Shown one piece after another: positions 33,298 to 43,542 of a stretch of 64,000 nt of DNA. Every line of letters begins with the position of its first letter. Position 1 is the first letter of the stretch. Position numbers and translations under genes: made by a program. Source of the DNA: Marinomonas sp. MED121 (lineage in GTDB: Bacteria; Pseudomonadota; Gammaproteobacteria; Pseudomonadales; Marinomonadaceae); the NCBI RefSeq assembly GCF_000153025.1, contig NZ_CH672430.1, forward strand, positions 563,294-627,293, read 5' to 3'. The notes beneath the pieces are model-generated. The model was given only the letters and a program-made list of their open reading frames with translations, was not told the origin of the DNA and did not search any database.

Positions 33298-34800
33298 TTA
33301 TAAAAATATGCTGACACACAAGCCGCCAACAAGGCTTAATACAATGGTATAAGGGAGTGCCATCCAAACCATACGACCATAGGATAAACGCAATAGAGGC
33401 GCAATCGCTGAGGTTAATAGGAATAAGAAAGCGGCTTGACCATTAGGGGTGGCAACACTGGGTAGGTTGGTACCTGTGTTAACCGCGATGGCTAGCTTGT
33501 CAAAGTGCTCACGTGAAATAGTACCCGCATCAAGGGCGGCTTTCACTTCATTAATGTAAACCGTTGCGACAAACACATTGTCACTAATCGCAGACAAAAT
33601 ACCGTTAGCCGCAAAGAACATAATGGGTTGCTGGCTTAATGGTAAAGACAATACATAAGTGATTACGGGTTGGAACAAGTGTTGGTGGTGAATGACAGAG
33701 ACGATAGTAAAGAAAACCACCAAAAGCGCTGTGAAAGGCAAAGCTTCTTCGAATGCGTGCCCAATTCTGTGTTCCTCTGTGATGCCGTTAAACGCTGTTA
33801 GAAGTACGATAATCATGAGACCAACAAGGCCAACTTCGGCAATATGAAAAGCCAAAGATAGAACCAAGATAACCGCAACAACGGCTTGTACTAATAGTTT
33901 TGCTTTATGGGCTGGTGTGCTGCGTTTGTCAGCTTCTTCATCGTAGTTTTGCAGAATTTGACGAATATTGTCCGGTAGTAGTGCGCCATAACCAAAGCTT
34001 TTCGTTTTTTCTAGAAGGACCACAGTGATTAAACCTGCAACAAGAACAGGCATAGACACAGGTGCAACATACAAGAAAAATTCAGCAAAATCCCAACCTG
34101 CAACTTCAGCAATCAGTAGGTTTTGAGGTTCGCCAACCAAGGTTGAAACGCCACCAAGAGCAGTACCAACAGCACCATGCATCAATAAACTACGTAAAAA
34201 AGCGCGGAATTTTTCAAGGTCATCACGATTCGTTTCTAAGACGTGATCATCTGAACCGTGATCATGGTCGTGATCAGGTTTTTTACCAGAAGCAACTTTA
34301 TGATATACAGAGAAAAAGCCCACTCCCACACTGATAAGTACGGCGGTTACAGTCAGTGCATCAAGAAAAGCAGATAGGATTGCAGCAGAAAGGCTGAAAA
34401 GTAAAGAAATTGCAACTTTCGAACGAACACGAATCAATAATTTGTTGAAGATGAATAGCAGCATATCTTTCATAAAGTAAATGCCAGCCACCATAAACAT
34501 GAGAAGTAAAATAACGGGGAAATTATTGACTACTTCGGTATAGACACCATGGGAATCTGTTAAGCCAATTGCAACGGCTTCAATGGCAAGTAAGCCACCA
34601 GGTTGTAGTGGGTAACATTTTAATGCCATCGCAAGGGTAAAAATAAACTCAACAATTAATAACCAGCCGGCGACAAAGGGTCCTGCAGTCATAAAAATAA
34701 TTGGATTTAATATTAGAAATGCAATGATGGTTTGTTTAAACCATAGAGGAGAACTTCCTAAAAAGTTCTTGCTGAGAGCCTGAAATAGGGTCGCAGTCAT
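33298..34800 (-). CDS. nhaB: Na+/H+ antiporter NhaB
   Basis: This 500-aa membrane protein matches NhaB in length and in motifs such as [44 protein letters not shown] and [45 protein letters not shown], with about twelve helices. It expels Na+ in exchange for H+. A His/Asp-rich cytoplasmic stretch, [17 protein letters not shown], occurs near residue 175; it is an insertion-like feature that might bind metal. AGGAGC precedes the ATG. It is divergent from sohB. Confidence 0.96.
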   Translation of the reverse strand: MTATLFQALSKNFLGSSPLWFKQTIIAFLILNPIIFMTAGPFVAGWLLIVEFIFTLAMALKCYPLQPGGLLAIEAVAIGLTDSHGVYTEVVNNFPVILLLMFMVAGIYFMKDMLLFIFNKLLIRVRSKVAISLLFSLSAAILSAFLDALTVTAVLISVGVGFFSVYHKVASGKKPDHDHDHGSDDHVLETNRDDLEKFRAFLRSLLMHGAVGTALGGVSTLVGEPQNLLIAEVAGWDFAEFFLYVAPVSMPVLVAGLITVVLLEKTKSFGYGALLPDNIRQILQNYDEEADKRSTPAHKAKLLVQAVVAVILVLSLAFHIAEVGLVGLMIIVLLTAFNGITEEHRIGHAFEEALPFTALLVVFFTIVSVIHHQHLFQPVITYVLSLPLSQQPIMFFAANGILSAISDNVFVATVYINEVKAALDAGTISREHFDKLAIAVNTGTNLPSVATPNGQAAFLFLLTSAIAPLLRLSYGRMVWMALPYTIVLSLVGGLCVSIFL

Positions 34801-34981
34801 GGATTTGCTCCTAGTTTGGAATGATAAAGATTAATGACGTGAATGATAAGAGATAAAGAGGGTTAGAGGAAGTCTAGACTTTTTAATATAAGACATTGTT
34901 TTTAACAAAATTTACCATATATACAAAGGTAGAGAGTTTTACAAAAAAACGATTGGTAATAGTCAAAAAAGGCGGAATAAA

Positions 34982-36028
34982 TTGGAATTTTTAATTGAAT
35001 ATGCAGGCTTCCTGTTAAAACTGGTGACAGTCGCACTCATCATAGTGCTCACTTTCGCTGGGATCTTTGCGAGCAAAGGTAAAGAAAAGCCAGGCGGTTT
35101 GAAAATCACTAAATTGAACGACAATTATGATACGGCGAAAACCCAGTTAGAGAATGAACTGCTTGATAAAAAGCAATTAAAACAACAGCAAAAAGAAAAG
35201 AAAAAGCAGGACAAATTAGCAGCTAAAGCAGATAAAAAGGCAAAGAAACAAGCGTCTTCTGTCATCGAGACTAAAAAGCGACTTTTTGTACTGGATTTTG
35301 ATGGGGATATTCAAGCCAGTGCAACCCAAACTTTGCGTCGTGAAATTACCGCCGTTTTATCTGTCGCTTCAGCAGACGATGAAGTCGTGGTTCGTTTGGA
35401 AAGTGGTGGTGGTGTTGTTCATGGATATGGTTTGGCTGCTTCTCAGTTGCAACGCATTAAAGATGCCAACTTACCATTAACGATTTGTGTTGATAAAGTC
35501 GCCGCAAGCGGTGGTTATATGATGGCTTGTGTGGCCGATAAAATTATTGCTGCGCCGTTTGCGATTTTGGGCTCAATTGGTGTGGTAGCACAAGTACCTA
35601 ATATCCATCGTTTATTAGATAAAAGTTTAGTGGATGTAGAACTTCATACGGCAGGTAAGTACAAACGTACTTTAACCATGTTGGGTGAAAATACCGATGA
35701 AGGTCGTGAAAAGTTTAAGCAAGACCTTGAAGATACTCACGTTTTGTTTAAAGAGTTTGTGTCTAGTGCTCGCCCTGTGATTGATATAGAAGCCATCGCA
35801 ACGGGTGATGTTTGGTATGGTTCTCAAGCCTTAAAGAATAATCTGGTCGATCAAGTGAGTACCAGTGATGCTTATTTAGTGTCTCATTTTGACTCGGCTG
35901 ATGTGGTTTCTGTACGTTATCAGGAGCCTAAAAAGTTGGCTGAAAAGCTTGGGTTGTCTGTATTGTCTGCATTAGAAGCAAAAGCAACAAAATGGGTAAC
36001 TAAGGTGAGTCAATTTAGAGGTTATTAA
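34982..36028 (+). CDS. sohB: SohB, inner-membrane S49 serine protease
   Basis: This 348-aa protein has an N-terminal transmembrane helix (LLKLVTVALIIVLTFAGIFASKG), a Lys/Gln-rich coiled-coil linker (LLDKKQLKQQQKEKKKQDKLAAKADKKAKK) and an S49 peptidase core. The catalytic Ser is in KVAASGGYMMACVAD and the general-base Lys is in TAGKYKRTLTM, as in SppA/SohB. Length and N-terminal region match SohB. The start is TTG at 34982 with AAGGCGGA upstream. It is probably a membrane protein or signal-peptide quality control protease. Confidence 0.94.
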   Translation: MEFLIEYAGFLLKLVTVALIIVLTFAGIFASKGKEKPGGLKITKLNDNYDTAKTQLENELLDKKQLKQQQKEKKKQDKLAAKADKKAKKQASSVIETKKRLFVLDFDGDIQASATQTLRREITAVLSVASADDEVVVRLESGGGVVHGYGLAASQLQRIKDANLPLTICVDKVAASGGYMMACVADKIIAAPFAILGSIGVVAQVPNIHRLLDKSLVDVELHTAGKYKRTLTMLGENTDEGREKFKQDLEDTHVLFKEFVSSARPVIDIEAIATGDVWYGSQALKNNLVDQVSTSDAYLVSHFDSADVVSVRYQEPKKLAEKLGLSVLSALEAKATKWVTKVSQFRGY

Positions 36029-36055
36029 TTTTTGCTAAGCCCTGTTGAGCAATAA

Positions 36056-37687
36056 TCATTGCTCAGTTTGGGTCTCTGGTGCTTGGGTGATTGGTAGTGT
36101 CAAAATAAAGGTGCTGCCAATACCTACTTCACTTTCAATATCGATCGTACCTTCATGATCTTGGATGATGCCATAGGAAATGGCTAAGCCAAGTCCTGTG
36201 CCTTTGCCAAGTGGCTTGGTGGTATAAAAAGGATCAAATAATTTTTCCATTTGTTTATCTGAAATACCACAGCCATTATCCTTAATTCGAATTTTAATTT
36301 TCTCTTTAATTTCTATACTACTTACTTCAATAAGACCCTTCTCTTTAATGGCATGACCTGCATTAATTAATAAATTGAGAAGTACTTGTTTTATTTGCCC
36401 TGGAGCACAAAAGGTAGGAGAGAGCTTGCCTAAATTTGTTTTGATTTCGCAGTGGTATTTTAATTCGTTATTCACAACTTTAAGGGTGCTTTCAATGCAT
36501 TCGTTAAGGTCGCAATAGGAATGTGTACTTTCTTGATCCGCATGGGAAAAATCTTTTAAGCCTTTGACTATTTCTTTAACTCTAGTGGTACCTTCTTTGG
36601 TGTCTTTAATTAAGCCTGGAATATCATCATGAATAAACTCTATGTCTATTTGCTCTTCTAAGCTTTTTACTTTTTCTAATGCTGTTGCTTTATCTTTTTG
36701 ATCTTCATCTAGCACTTTCTGATAGAGATTGATGAGGGAAATGAGTTGGTCACTATATTCCTCTAATGTTTCTATATTGCTAATGATAAAGCTCATCGGG
36801 TTATTGATTTCATGGGCAACCCCAGCCGCTAATAAACCAACAGAGGCCATCTTCTCTGATTGCATTAGCTTAGTTTGAGTGTCTTTAATACTTTTGTTGG
36901 CATCTTCAAGTTGCTTATTCTTATCAATGATGACCTTAGTACGCCTTTGTACGGTTTCCTCAAGTTTCTGATTAAATTCTTTTAGCTCTTCTTCAAATAA
37001 GTCACGTTTTTCACTGGCTTCACTTAGGTTTTTTGCCATTTTATTAAACGCTTTAGTTACCGCTGCTATTTCATCTTTACCGGATACGGGGACATTAACT
37101 TTAAAGTCTCCAGCAGAGATTTGTTTCGTTGCTTTCATCAAGACTTTTAATTGTCTGGTAAGGTATGTCCCTAGCGCAAAAGAGAAGAGGGCAACAAGTA
37201 GCATCTCAATCCCTGCAATAAAAATACTTCTTTGTTCCGCTTCTTTGATGGTGTCTAAAATACCTGTGATATCGATGCCGATTTCAACGCGTCCGTAGAT
37301 TACCTCGCTTTCCTCTATAATGGCGTGAGTATCAAAAATACCATCATCGACAGTTTCTACACTGTCATCCTCAGCAAATACTTTGTTTAAAGCCTGTGTA
37401 TCGCCGCCACTTGCGAATATTTCTCCGTTTGGGCCAAGTACTCTGGCATAACTTAAATCTGGGTTCTTTAATACTTCGCTGACAAAAGCTTCTAGAGAGG
37501 CGAGGTCATAGGAAAGGATGGCATCCTTGGTTGTCGTCGAGAATAGCTCAGCAGTGGTGGTGGCTCTTTTCGCTAAACTTGAATAGTTGGTGCTCTTTAG
37601 ATAATCCAGCGTCATACTGATAAGCAGGATAAGGAGTAGAGCCTCAATAAAAGCAATCCCAAGAATGGTTTTAGTTCTTAGTGACAA
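36056..37687 (-). CDS. Membrane sensor histidine kinase paired with PhnD-like protein
   Basis: This 543-aa kinase has transmembrane helices at about residues 8-28 and 155-177 flanking a periplasmic sensor region. A HAMP domain (about 178-230) and a long coiled coil follow. The dimerisation/phosphoacceptor box has H292 (GVAHEINNPMSFI), and the HATPase domain has N-box LLNLLINAGHA, G1 IKDNGCGIS and G2 GKGTGLGLAISYGI. It has no receiver domain, and no response regulator gene is adjacent. It starts 27 bp after the phosphonate-type binding protein gene, so the binding protein probably presents a ligand to the kinase's periplasmic domain (inference). Confidence 0.93.
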   Translation of the reverse strand: MSLRTKTILGIAFIEALLLILLISMTLDYLKSTNYSSLAKRATTTAELFSTTTKDAILSYDLASLEAFVSEVLKNPDLSYARVLGPNGEIFASGGDTQALNKVFAEDDSVETVDDGIFDTHAIIEESEVIYGRVEIGIDITGILDTIKEAEQRSIFIAGIEMLLVALFSFALGTYLTRQLKVLMKATKQISAGDFKVNVPVSGKDEIAAVTKAFNKMAKNLSEASEKRDLFEEELKEFNQKLEETVQRRTKVIIDKNKQLEDANKSIKDTQTKLMQSEKMASVGLLAAGVAHEINNPMSFIISNIETLEEYSDQLISLINLYQKVLDEDQKDKATALEKVKSLEEQIDIEFIHDDIPGLIKDTKEGTTRVKEIVKGLKDFSHADQESTHSYCDLNECIESTLKVVNNELKYHCEIKTNLGKLSPTFCAPGQIKQVLLNLLINAGHAIKEKGLIEVSSIEIKEKIKIRIKDNGCGISDKQMEKLFDPFYTTKPLGKGTGLGLAISYGIIQDHEGTIDIESEVGIGSTFILTLPITQAPETQTEQ

Positions 37688-37714
37688 GGTGTGCTCCTAT
37701 TAAGGCTTATAACA

Positions 37715-38536
37715 CTATTGCAGCAGGTGTTCTAGCAGGGTGATGTCAAGGTCTCGAACATCATCCCAATCTTTATTTTCAGCTCTTTCTACTCCTTTAA
37801 AATTAATTGTTTTGAGAAGTGCTTGCCCTTTTGGATCTGTATTCATATCAATCAAGGCTTGCTGAAGTTTGTTTTTCAAATCCTTATCAAGATCCGGATG
37901 GGTGGCAATGGCGTGGGGAGTGTAGCCAGGTGTGGTCCAAAGAATTTTAAGTTTTTCATTTACAGCAGGAGCGGTATTGTTAAGTGTTCTTTGAACGCCA
38001 CCACCTGCTGGAAATAAATTACGTGAGACAGTTAAGTAGACAGAGTCATGGGATGACACATATTTGGGTGTGATATTAATGCCATCTTTTGCCATTTTGG
38101 CTCTTGGCAAAACACTGGCTGCAAACGCGGCTGGGGCAGGAAAGGCGAGTGTACTGCCATCTAGCTCTTCAAGGTTTGTAATTGTGCTGTCTTTTGGTAC
38201 AACAAGAATGCCTTTGATTTTTTTGTCTTTTTGCTTGGCAATGGCATTATACCCAGGACGTTCGTGAAAAACGGTATAGTGATAAGGGTTCATATAGGCA
38301 ATATCATATTGACCTTCTAAGACTCTTTTTTCGAAAGTGGGTATATCATTCGCTGTGCTAAAGCGGATTTCGTGGCCTACTTTCTCACTTAAGTAAGAAC
38401 AAATAGGCGTCCATAAGCGAGCGAGTTTTTTTGCTGATTGCTGAGGGACTATTCCTAAGGTAAGTGTTTGAGCTTGCACTAGACTAAAGCTGCCAATTGC
38501 ACAACAGACTATTAAGCGTTTAATTGTCTTTATCAT
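37715..38536 (-). CDS. PhnD-like periplasmic binding protein
   Basis: This 273-aa PhnD/SsuA-type binding protein has a signal peptide (cleavage near VQAQT) and the family body LTLGIVPQQSAKKLARLWTPICSYLSEKVGHEIRFSTANDIPTFEKRVLEGQYDIAYMNPYHYTVFHE. Known relatives bind phosphonate, phosphite or phosphate-like ions; others feed sensor kinases. No ABC permease or ATPase gene accompanies it. It precedes the histidine kinase by 27 bp in the same direction, so I read it as a sensory component rather than a transporter part. The ligand is not identifiable from sequence. Confidence 0.88.
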   Translation of the reverse strand: MIKTIKRLIVCCAIGSFSLVQAQTLTLGIVPQQSAKKLARLWTPICSYLSEKVGHEIRFSTANDIPTFEKRVLEGQYDIAYMNPYHYTVFHERPGYNAIAKQKDKKIKGILVVPKDSTITNLEELDGSTLAFPAPAAFAASVLPRAKMAKDGINITPKYVSSHDSVYLTVSRNLFPAGGGVQRTLNNTAPAVNEKLKILWTTPGYTPHAIATHPDLDKDLKNKLQQALIDMNTDPKGQALLKTINFKGVERAENKDWDDVRDLDITLLEHLLQ

Positions 38537-38648
38537 AATTGCGTCCTATCAGAATATGAGTCTATTTGTTTGATCTAAATAAGTTTAATTGCATGTATTG
38601 AGTTTAGAAGAGTTTTATTCCCTAGCCAATTAAATCTGTAAAGTATGG

Positions 38649-39518
38649 TTAAAAGCCGTCATTTTCTGTGATCGGAATAAGTCTGTTTATTTCTTCCTCT
38701 TCGGCCTCTAAGCTAATGCTAGCTTCTGCATCTCTGACCATTTCTTCTTCGGTTAGTGCTTGCAACATGAGCTCGTGTTCGGCGTCATCAACAGAAATAG
38801 GTTCAAAGTATAGTAGGCTGCCAACAGTTGGGTGATCTAAGTAGTTGAGTTTTTTGCTCGCCGTTTTACGTTCTACCTCAAAGCGAAGTACTAGCGCAGG
38901 CTCAAATAATTGTACTGTCTCTGTTTTAGTGATGTCTGGCGAGTCTAAAAAAGGGTCGAGTTCATCAAATATTAGACTGTTATTGATTGTTTCAGGCTCT
39001 TTAATTTGCGTGGTAAAGGTGTCAAATAGATAGTGTTGATATTGTACTTTTGTTTCGAGGTAGCGACCTAGCTTTACTTGGATTTGGCCTGTTAATTCAG
39101 GGTAACCATCTAGAATGTTATCACTATGAAACTCTGCAAAATTAATGCTGCCTTGGTCTTCAAAAATCATCGGCCATGTTTGATTCGATAGAATGTTAAC
39201 TCTTCGCTTTATTAATGCTTGGTATTGGGCGAAGGGGTTGATGTCTTCACCTTCATTGGCAGAGGTTTTATTGATAATGCTGCTGCTTAAAATGGCATCT
39301 TCATCATTTTCAAAGCGTTGAATATCTTCTAACTGATAAATGTTCTCATAATTAATTTGCTCGCTACTCATCTTATCTGACCAGGTAAAGGTAAGTAGGT
39401 GGGCGCGATAGGCACGCGCATTCGACTTTTCTGCCTCTTGAGTTTCTTTATCTTCTGCAAAAATGCCAGTAGAGATAACAAGGCTAATAAGCGCTAGCGT
39501 TAAATGTTGAATGGACAT
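38649..39518 (-). CDS. CsiV-family protein downstream of mfd
   Basis: This 289-aa exported protein has a signal peptide (MSIQHLTLALISLVISTGIFA) and the CsiV/DUF2803 style of repeated RGHLL- and YLETKVQYQHYLF-like stretches, with RVNILSNQTWPMIFEDQ. Vibrio CsiV binds peptidoglycan and is needed for growth on D-amino-acid-modified wall; Pseudomonas-type genomes carry it next to mfd, as here. Its first codon overlaps the last base of mfd, so it is coupled. The C-terminal 70 residues are very acidic. Function is by family resemblance only. Confidence 0.75.
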   Translation of the reverse strand: MSIQHLTLALISLVISTGIFAEDKETQEAEKSNARAYRAHLLTFTWSDKMSSEQINYENIYQLEDIQRFENDEDAILSSSIINKTSANEGEDINPFAQYQALIKRRVNILSNQTWPMIFEDQGSINFAEFHSDNILDGYPELTGQIQVKLGRYLETKVQYQHYLFDTFTTQIKEPETINNSLIFDELDPFLDSPDITKTETVQLFEPALVLRFEVERKTASKKLNYLDHPTVGSLLYFEPISVDDAEHELMLQALTEEEMVRDAEASISLEAEEEEINRLIPITENDGF

Positions 39519-42500
39519 TAATGTAATAGTTCCAATAATTTGTGAATGTTTTCAAACCTTTGTTCCGCTTTAAGCATGCTTGCTTGTACTTTTAGTGCAG
39601 CAGGCCCTGCCAGTTTATAGGTATCAGGCTTGGTTTGAATAAGGTTAATTAGCTTCATTGGATCGATCGGTGTTTTTTCATTAAAGGAAATCTTCGCTTC
39701 CTGCGGTCCCGCCTCAATTTTATTGATGCCAAGTTTTTCTGCTTTCAATTTAATATGCGTTTGTTGAAAGAGGTTTTTTGTTGGATTTGGTAGTAAGCCA
39801 AATCTATCTATCATTTCAACTTGAAGCTCTTTTAATTCCTTATCAGTACTCGCATTCGCGATACGTTTGTAGAGGATAAGTCGGCTATGGACATCCCCTA
39901 AATAATCATCCGGAATCAGAGCGGGTACTCTTAAGTTAATATCTGTTTGAGCAGGTGTGCTGATATCTACATCAGGTGCTTCACCTTGCTGTAAGGATTT
40001 TACTGCGCGATCGAGCATTTCCATAAAGAGAGAGAAGCCCACATGTTCAATGTGGCCGCTTTGGCCTTCACCTAATAGTTCACCCGTTCCTCGGATTTCT
40101 AAATCGTGTGTTGCCAATGTAAAGCCCGCCCCAAGGGTGTCTGCTAACTGGATGGCTTCAAGGCGCTTCTGTGCATCTTTAGTGACATTCCTATCTTCTG
40201 GGGTCAATAAATAGGCATAAGCCTGATGATGAGAGCGGCCAACACGCCCCCTTAGTTGGTGAAGTTGGGCTAAACCAAACTTGTCTGCTCGATTGATAAT
40301 GATGGTGTTGGCATTGGGGATGTCTATGCCGGTTTCTATAATGGTTGAGCAAACAAGTATATTGGCTCTTTTATGATAAAAATCCGACATGACTTGCTCA
40401 AGGTCTCTCTCTCGCATCTGGCCATGGCCAATCAGTATGCGACCTTCCGGAATAAGTTCAGCAAGCTCTTCGGCCGCTTTGGCGATAGTTTGTACATCAT
40501 TATGTAAAAAGTACACCTGACCGCCACGATGAAGCTCACGTAAAATGGCTTCTTTTACCGTGTGGTTGTCCTTTTTCTTGACGAAAGTATTAACGGATAA
40601 ACGCTTAGCAGGTGGAGTGGCTATGATAGATAAGTCGCGAATACCGGATAAGGACATGTTTAATGTTCTCGGGATAGGCGTCGCGGTAAGAGTGAGGATG
40701 TCAACTTCTGAGCGCAGCGCTTTAAACTGATCTTTTTGTTTCACTCCAAATCGATGCTCTTCATCTATGATGACTAGGCCTAAATTAGCGTACTTTATAT
40801 CCCCTTGAATCAATTTGTGGGTGCCGACAACAATGTCTGCTTTACCTTGTTCTAAGCGTTCAATGGCGGCATTTGTTTGTTTGCCACTTCTAAATCGGGA
40901 AAGAAGCTCGACCTCGATGGGCCAATCTGCAAATCTGTCACAGAAGTTTTCATAATGCTGCTGGGCAAGGAGTGTAGTTGGAACAAGTACCGCAACCTGT
41001 TTTCCGCCTTGAACCGCCATGAAAGCTGCGCGCATAGCCACTTCGGTTTTACCAAAGCCCACATCACCACAGACCAGTCTATCCATGGGTTTTTTACTCA
41101 CCATATCTTGGATGACTGCGCTAATAGCAAGTTGCTGATCTGGTGTCTCTTCAAATGGGAAGCCTTGAGAGAAGAGGGCATATTCTTGATCTGGCTTGCT
41201 AAATGCGTGACCTTGACGAGATTCTCTTTTCGCATAAATTTCAAGTAGTTCTGCTGCTGTATCTCGCGCTTTCTCTGCCGCTTTTTGTTTAGCTTGGCTC
41301 CATTTTTCGGTGCCAAGTTTATGCAAAGGGGCGTGGTCTTCATCTGCGCCGGTATAACGCGATATGAGTTGCAGTGATGAGACGGGCACATAGAGTTTGG
41401 CTTCGTTGGCGTAGCCTAAGGTTAAGAGCTCAGTTTCTTGCCCATCAATCTCTAAATTAGTGAGCCCAAGATAGCGGCCAACGCCATGATCAATATGCAC
41501 GACCGGCGCGTTTAATCTGAGCTCGGTAAGATTGCGGATAATGGCATCTTGATTGATATCCGTGCTGGTTTGGCGCCTATGTTGAGAGACTCGCTCACCG
41601 AGAATTTCTTGCTCGGCAATCACTGCGATGTTTTGATCTAATATAAAGCCGTTTTCTAATGAGCCTGTCGTAATGCTTAGTGTGTCTTTGTTAAGCAGAA
41701 ACGTTTGCCAGCTGTCGCATTGTATTGGTTTGATTTTGTATTCACTGAGAAGCTCTAACAGCGCTTCACGACGCCCTGCGGTTTCAGCGACGATGAGAGT
41801 GCGTTGATTCTTGTTTGTTAGAAAATCAGCAAGTTTATGGATAGGATTCTTGGCTTTAGATTCAAGTATCAAATTAGGTAATAAAGTGAAGTGTTGGTGA
41901 GCTCCCTTATTGATTCTAATTTGGGGAAAGCTTTTCAGTTGTTGAAAAAACTCTTCTTTACGTAAGTTGATTTCATGAGGTTCAAGAATCGGGCGCTCAA
42001 GGTTGTAACCTAGTGACTCATGTCTTGCTTTAAACTCACTGTCTAAAAAATCCAGCTGGGTGCCAATGTCTTCGTTTAAAACAAGCGCACTGTTTTTGGG
42101 TAAATAATCAAAGAAACTTTCAGTCTTATTAAAAAAGAGTGGTAAATAGTATTCGATCCCGGCTGGGATAATGCCGTTTGAGACATCTTGATAAATAGGG
42201 GTATCTAAAGGACTTGAACTAAAGCGTTCACGCCACTTTTGTCTGAAGGTCTGGCATCCTTCTTGGCTTGCTGGTATTTCTCTGGCTGGCAACATTTTTA
42301 GCGCCGACAGCTTTTCTGTACTTCTTTGGGTTTCTGCATCAAACCAGCGTAAAGAGTCGATTTCATCATCAAACCAATCGATGCGAATCGGGTTATTCGC
42401 CCCCATTGGATAAACATCCATTAGCGCGCCGCGTATTGCAAATTCACCATGTTCTCTTACGCTTTCAACATGTAAATAACCGCCACTGGTTAATTGGCTC

Positions 42501-42931
42501 GCTAATTTTTCTAGGGGTAATTTTTGACCTTCGCTAACAACAAAGCGTTGAGCATCAATATGTGATTTTGGGCAAAGTCTTGAATTAGCAGAAGCTAGGG
42601 TGGTTATGACAATTGCCTGTCTTAAATCAGCCAGCTGAGAGAGGGTTTCAAGGCGAGCTGAAATAATATCTTGATGGGGAGAAAAGGCGTCGTAGGGGAG
42701 TGTTTCCCAATCAGCAAATCGTAATACAGGCACTCTATTGTTATTAAGGAAACTAAGTTCGCTTTCTAGCTGATTAATTTTCGCCACAGAGTCAACTAAT
42801 AAAATGAGTGGCCCATCAAGTTGCTGGCACATCTCTAGTAATTGAATAGCTAGTGTGGAGCTGTTCTCAGCAAAGACTTGGTTTTCATAACCTGGGCGTA
42901 AAGTTAGCGTTAGCGAAGGTAGTAACGACAT
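39518..42931 (-). CDS. mfd: Transcription-repair coupling factor Mfd
   Basis: This 1137-aa protein has the UvrB-homology N-terminal part, the RNA-polymerase-interacting domain (GVGRYLGLTNLEIDGQETELLTLGYANEAKLYVPVSSLQLISRYTG) and an SF2 translocase with GDVGFGKTEVAMRAAF (Walker A), DEEH and LTATPIPRTLNMSL. TRG/RID and a C-terminal autoinhibitory domain follow. Length is typical (1148 in E. coli). Mfd dislodges stalled RNA polymerase and recruits UvrA to lesions in transcribed strands. It is transcribed with csiV. Confidence 0.97.
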   Translation of the reverse strand: MSLLPSLTLTLRPGYENQVFAENSSTLAIQLLEMCQQLDGPLILLVDSVAKINQLESELSFLNNNRVPVLRFADWETLPYDAFSPHQDIISARLETLSQLADLRQAIVITTLASANSRLCPKSHIDAQRFVVSEGQKLPLEKLASQLTSGGYLHVESVREHGEFAIRGALMDVYPMGANNPIRIDWFDDEIDSLRWFDAETQRSTEKLSALKMLPAREIPASQEGCQTFRQKWRERFSSSPLDTPIYQDVSNGIIPAGIEYYLPLFFNKTESFFDYLPKNSALVLNEDIGTQLDFLDSEFKARHESLGYNLERPILEPHEINLRKEEFFQQLKSFPQIRINKGAHQHFTLLPNLILESKAKNPIHKLADFLTNKNQRTLIVAETAGRREALLELLSEYKIKPIQCDSWQTFLLNKDTLSITTGSLENGFILDQNIAVIAEQEILGERVSQHRRQTSTDINQDAIIRNLTELRLNAPVVHIDHGVGRYLGLTNLEIDGQETELLTLGYANEAKLYVPVSSLQLISRYTGADEDHAPLHKLGTEKWSQAKQKAAEKARDTAAELLEIYAKRESRQGHAFSKPDQEYALFSQGFPFEETPDQQLAISAVIQDMVSKKPMDRLVCGDVGFGKTEVAMRAAFMAVQGGKQVAVLVPTTLLAQQHYENFCDRFADWPIEVELLSRFRSGKQTNAAIERLEQGKADIVVGTHKLIQGDIKYANLGLVIIDEEHRFGVKQKDQFKALRSEVDILTLTATPIPRTLNMSLSGIRDLSIIATPPAKRLSVNTFVKKKDNHTVKEAILRELHRGGQVYFLHNDVQTIAKAAEELAELIPEGRILIGHGQMRERDLEQVMSDFYHKRANILVCSTIIETGIDIPNANTIIINRADKFGLAQLHQLRGRVGRSHHQAYAYLLTPEDRNVTKDAQKRLEAIQLADTLGAGFTLATHDLEIRGTGELLGEGQSGHIEHVGFSLFMEMLDRAVKSLQQGEAPDVDISTPAQTDINLRVPALIPDDYLGDVHSRLILYKRIANASTDKELKELQVEMIDRFGLLPNPTKNLFQQTHIKLKAEKLGINKIEAGPQEAKISFNEKTPIDPMKLINLIQTKPDTYKLAGPAALKVQASMLKAEQRFENIHKLLELLH

Positions 42932-43542
42932 TATTAAGGCAAAATTCCCTGTTGTGCATGAATGCTTGTTTTGAATAGATAAGTATTAGGTAGCCAAGTG
43001 TACGTAGTAAATTTAATGGGGGCAATGCGGTGTGACTATGGGAAAGTAAAATAGCGAAGCGAAATGACTTTCTATTCCTTAGGGCGCTTTTTAAGGGCAA
43101 GTTTTTTTAGAATTATTATTCATATTAAGAAAATACAGATATTTTCTTTTTTTTATTAAGATATCTTCTAGAGTTTTATAGCATTGAAGGATATGGAATT
43201 AGCCTCATAAAGCTTGCTTCTAGGGTGAATATGACTCATGACAAAAATATATAAGGTTTGTTTCTAAAATAATCACTTAGGCTTGAAAAATTGAAAAAAC
43301 ACCTAAAATGGGTCGTTTTTCACTACAAGAATGTCTTAATTCGTTAAACAAATGGGCTATCTCGCCAGCTAGCAGTAGTCATTCTGCATAATGATCTTTA
43401 TAATGCGTCGGTTTTTTGGTGAAGTGAGTTTACGTTAAAAGGCTGCTTTAGTAACAGCCGATGGATTGTGAATGTTTTCCCGGAGGGGGTCACAGAAATC
43501 ACGTAATGCGCTTTTGTGTTCAATTTTTGTTGGGCAGAACAT
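42932..43542. other. 611-bp gene-free region: divergent mfd / nqr promoters and nqr leader
   Basis: No convincing gene is present. Visible elements are an imperfect terminator-like hairpin near 43293-43321 (AAAAACACC / GGGTCGTTTTT), a stem GGCTG...CAGCC at 43441-43459, and a strong Shine-Dalgarno-like GGAGGGGGT at 43482-43490. The last lies about 53 nt before the nqrA start, too far to serve it. A 29-codon leader ORF (43461-43550) overlaps the nqrA start. Very AT-rich sequence at 43100-43300 probably holds promoter elements. Confidence 0.5.

Noticed and set aside
38649..39518. Calling this gene a TonB or porin component
   Set aside because: It is better explained as the mfd-linked CsiV family, by context and by its exported, acidic-tailed layout.
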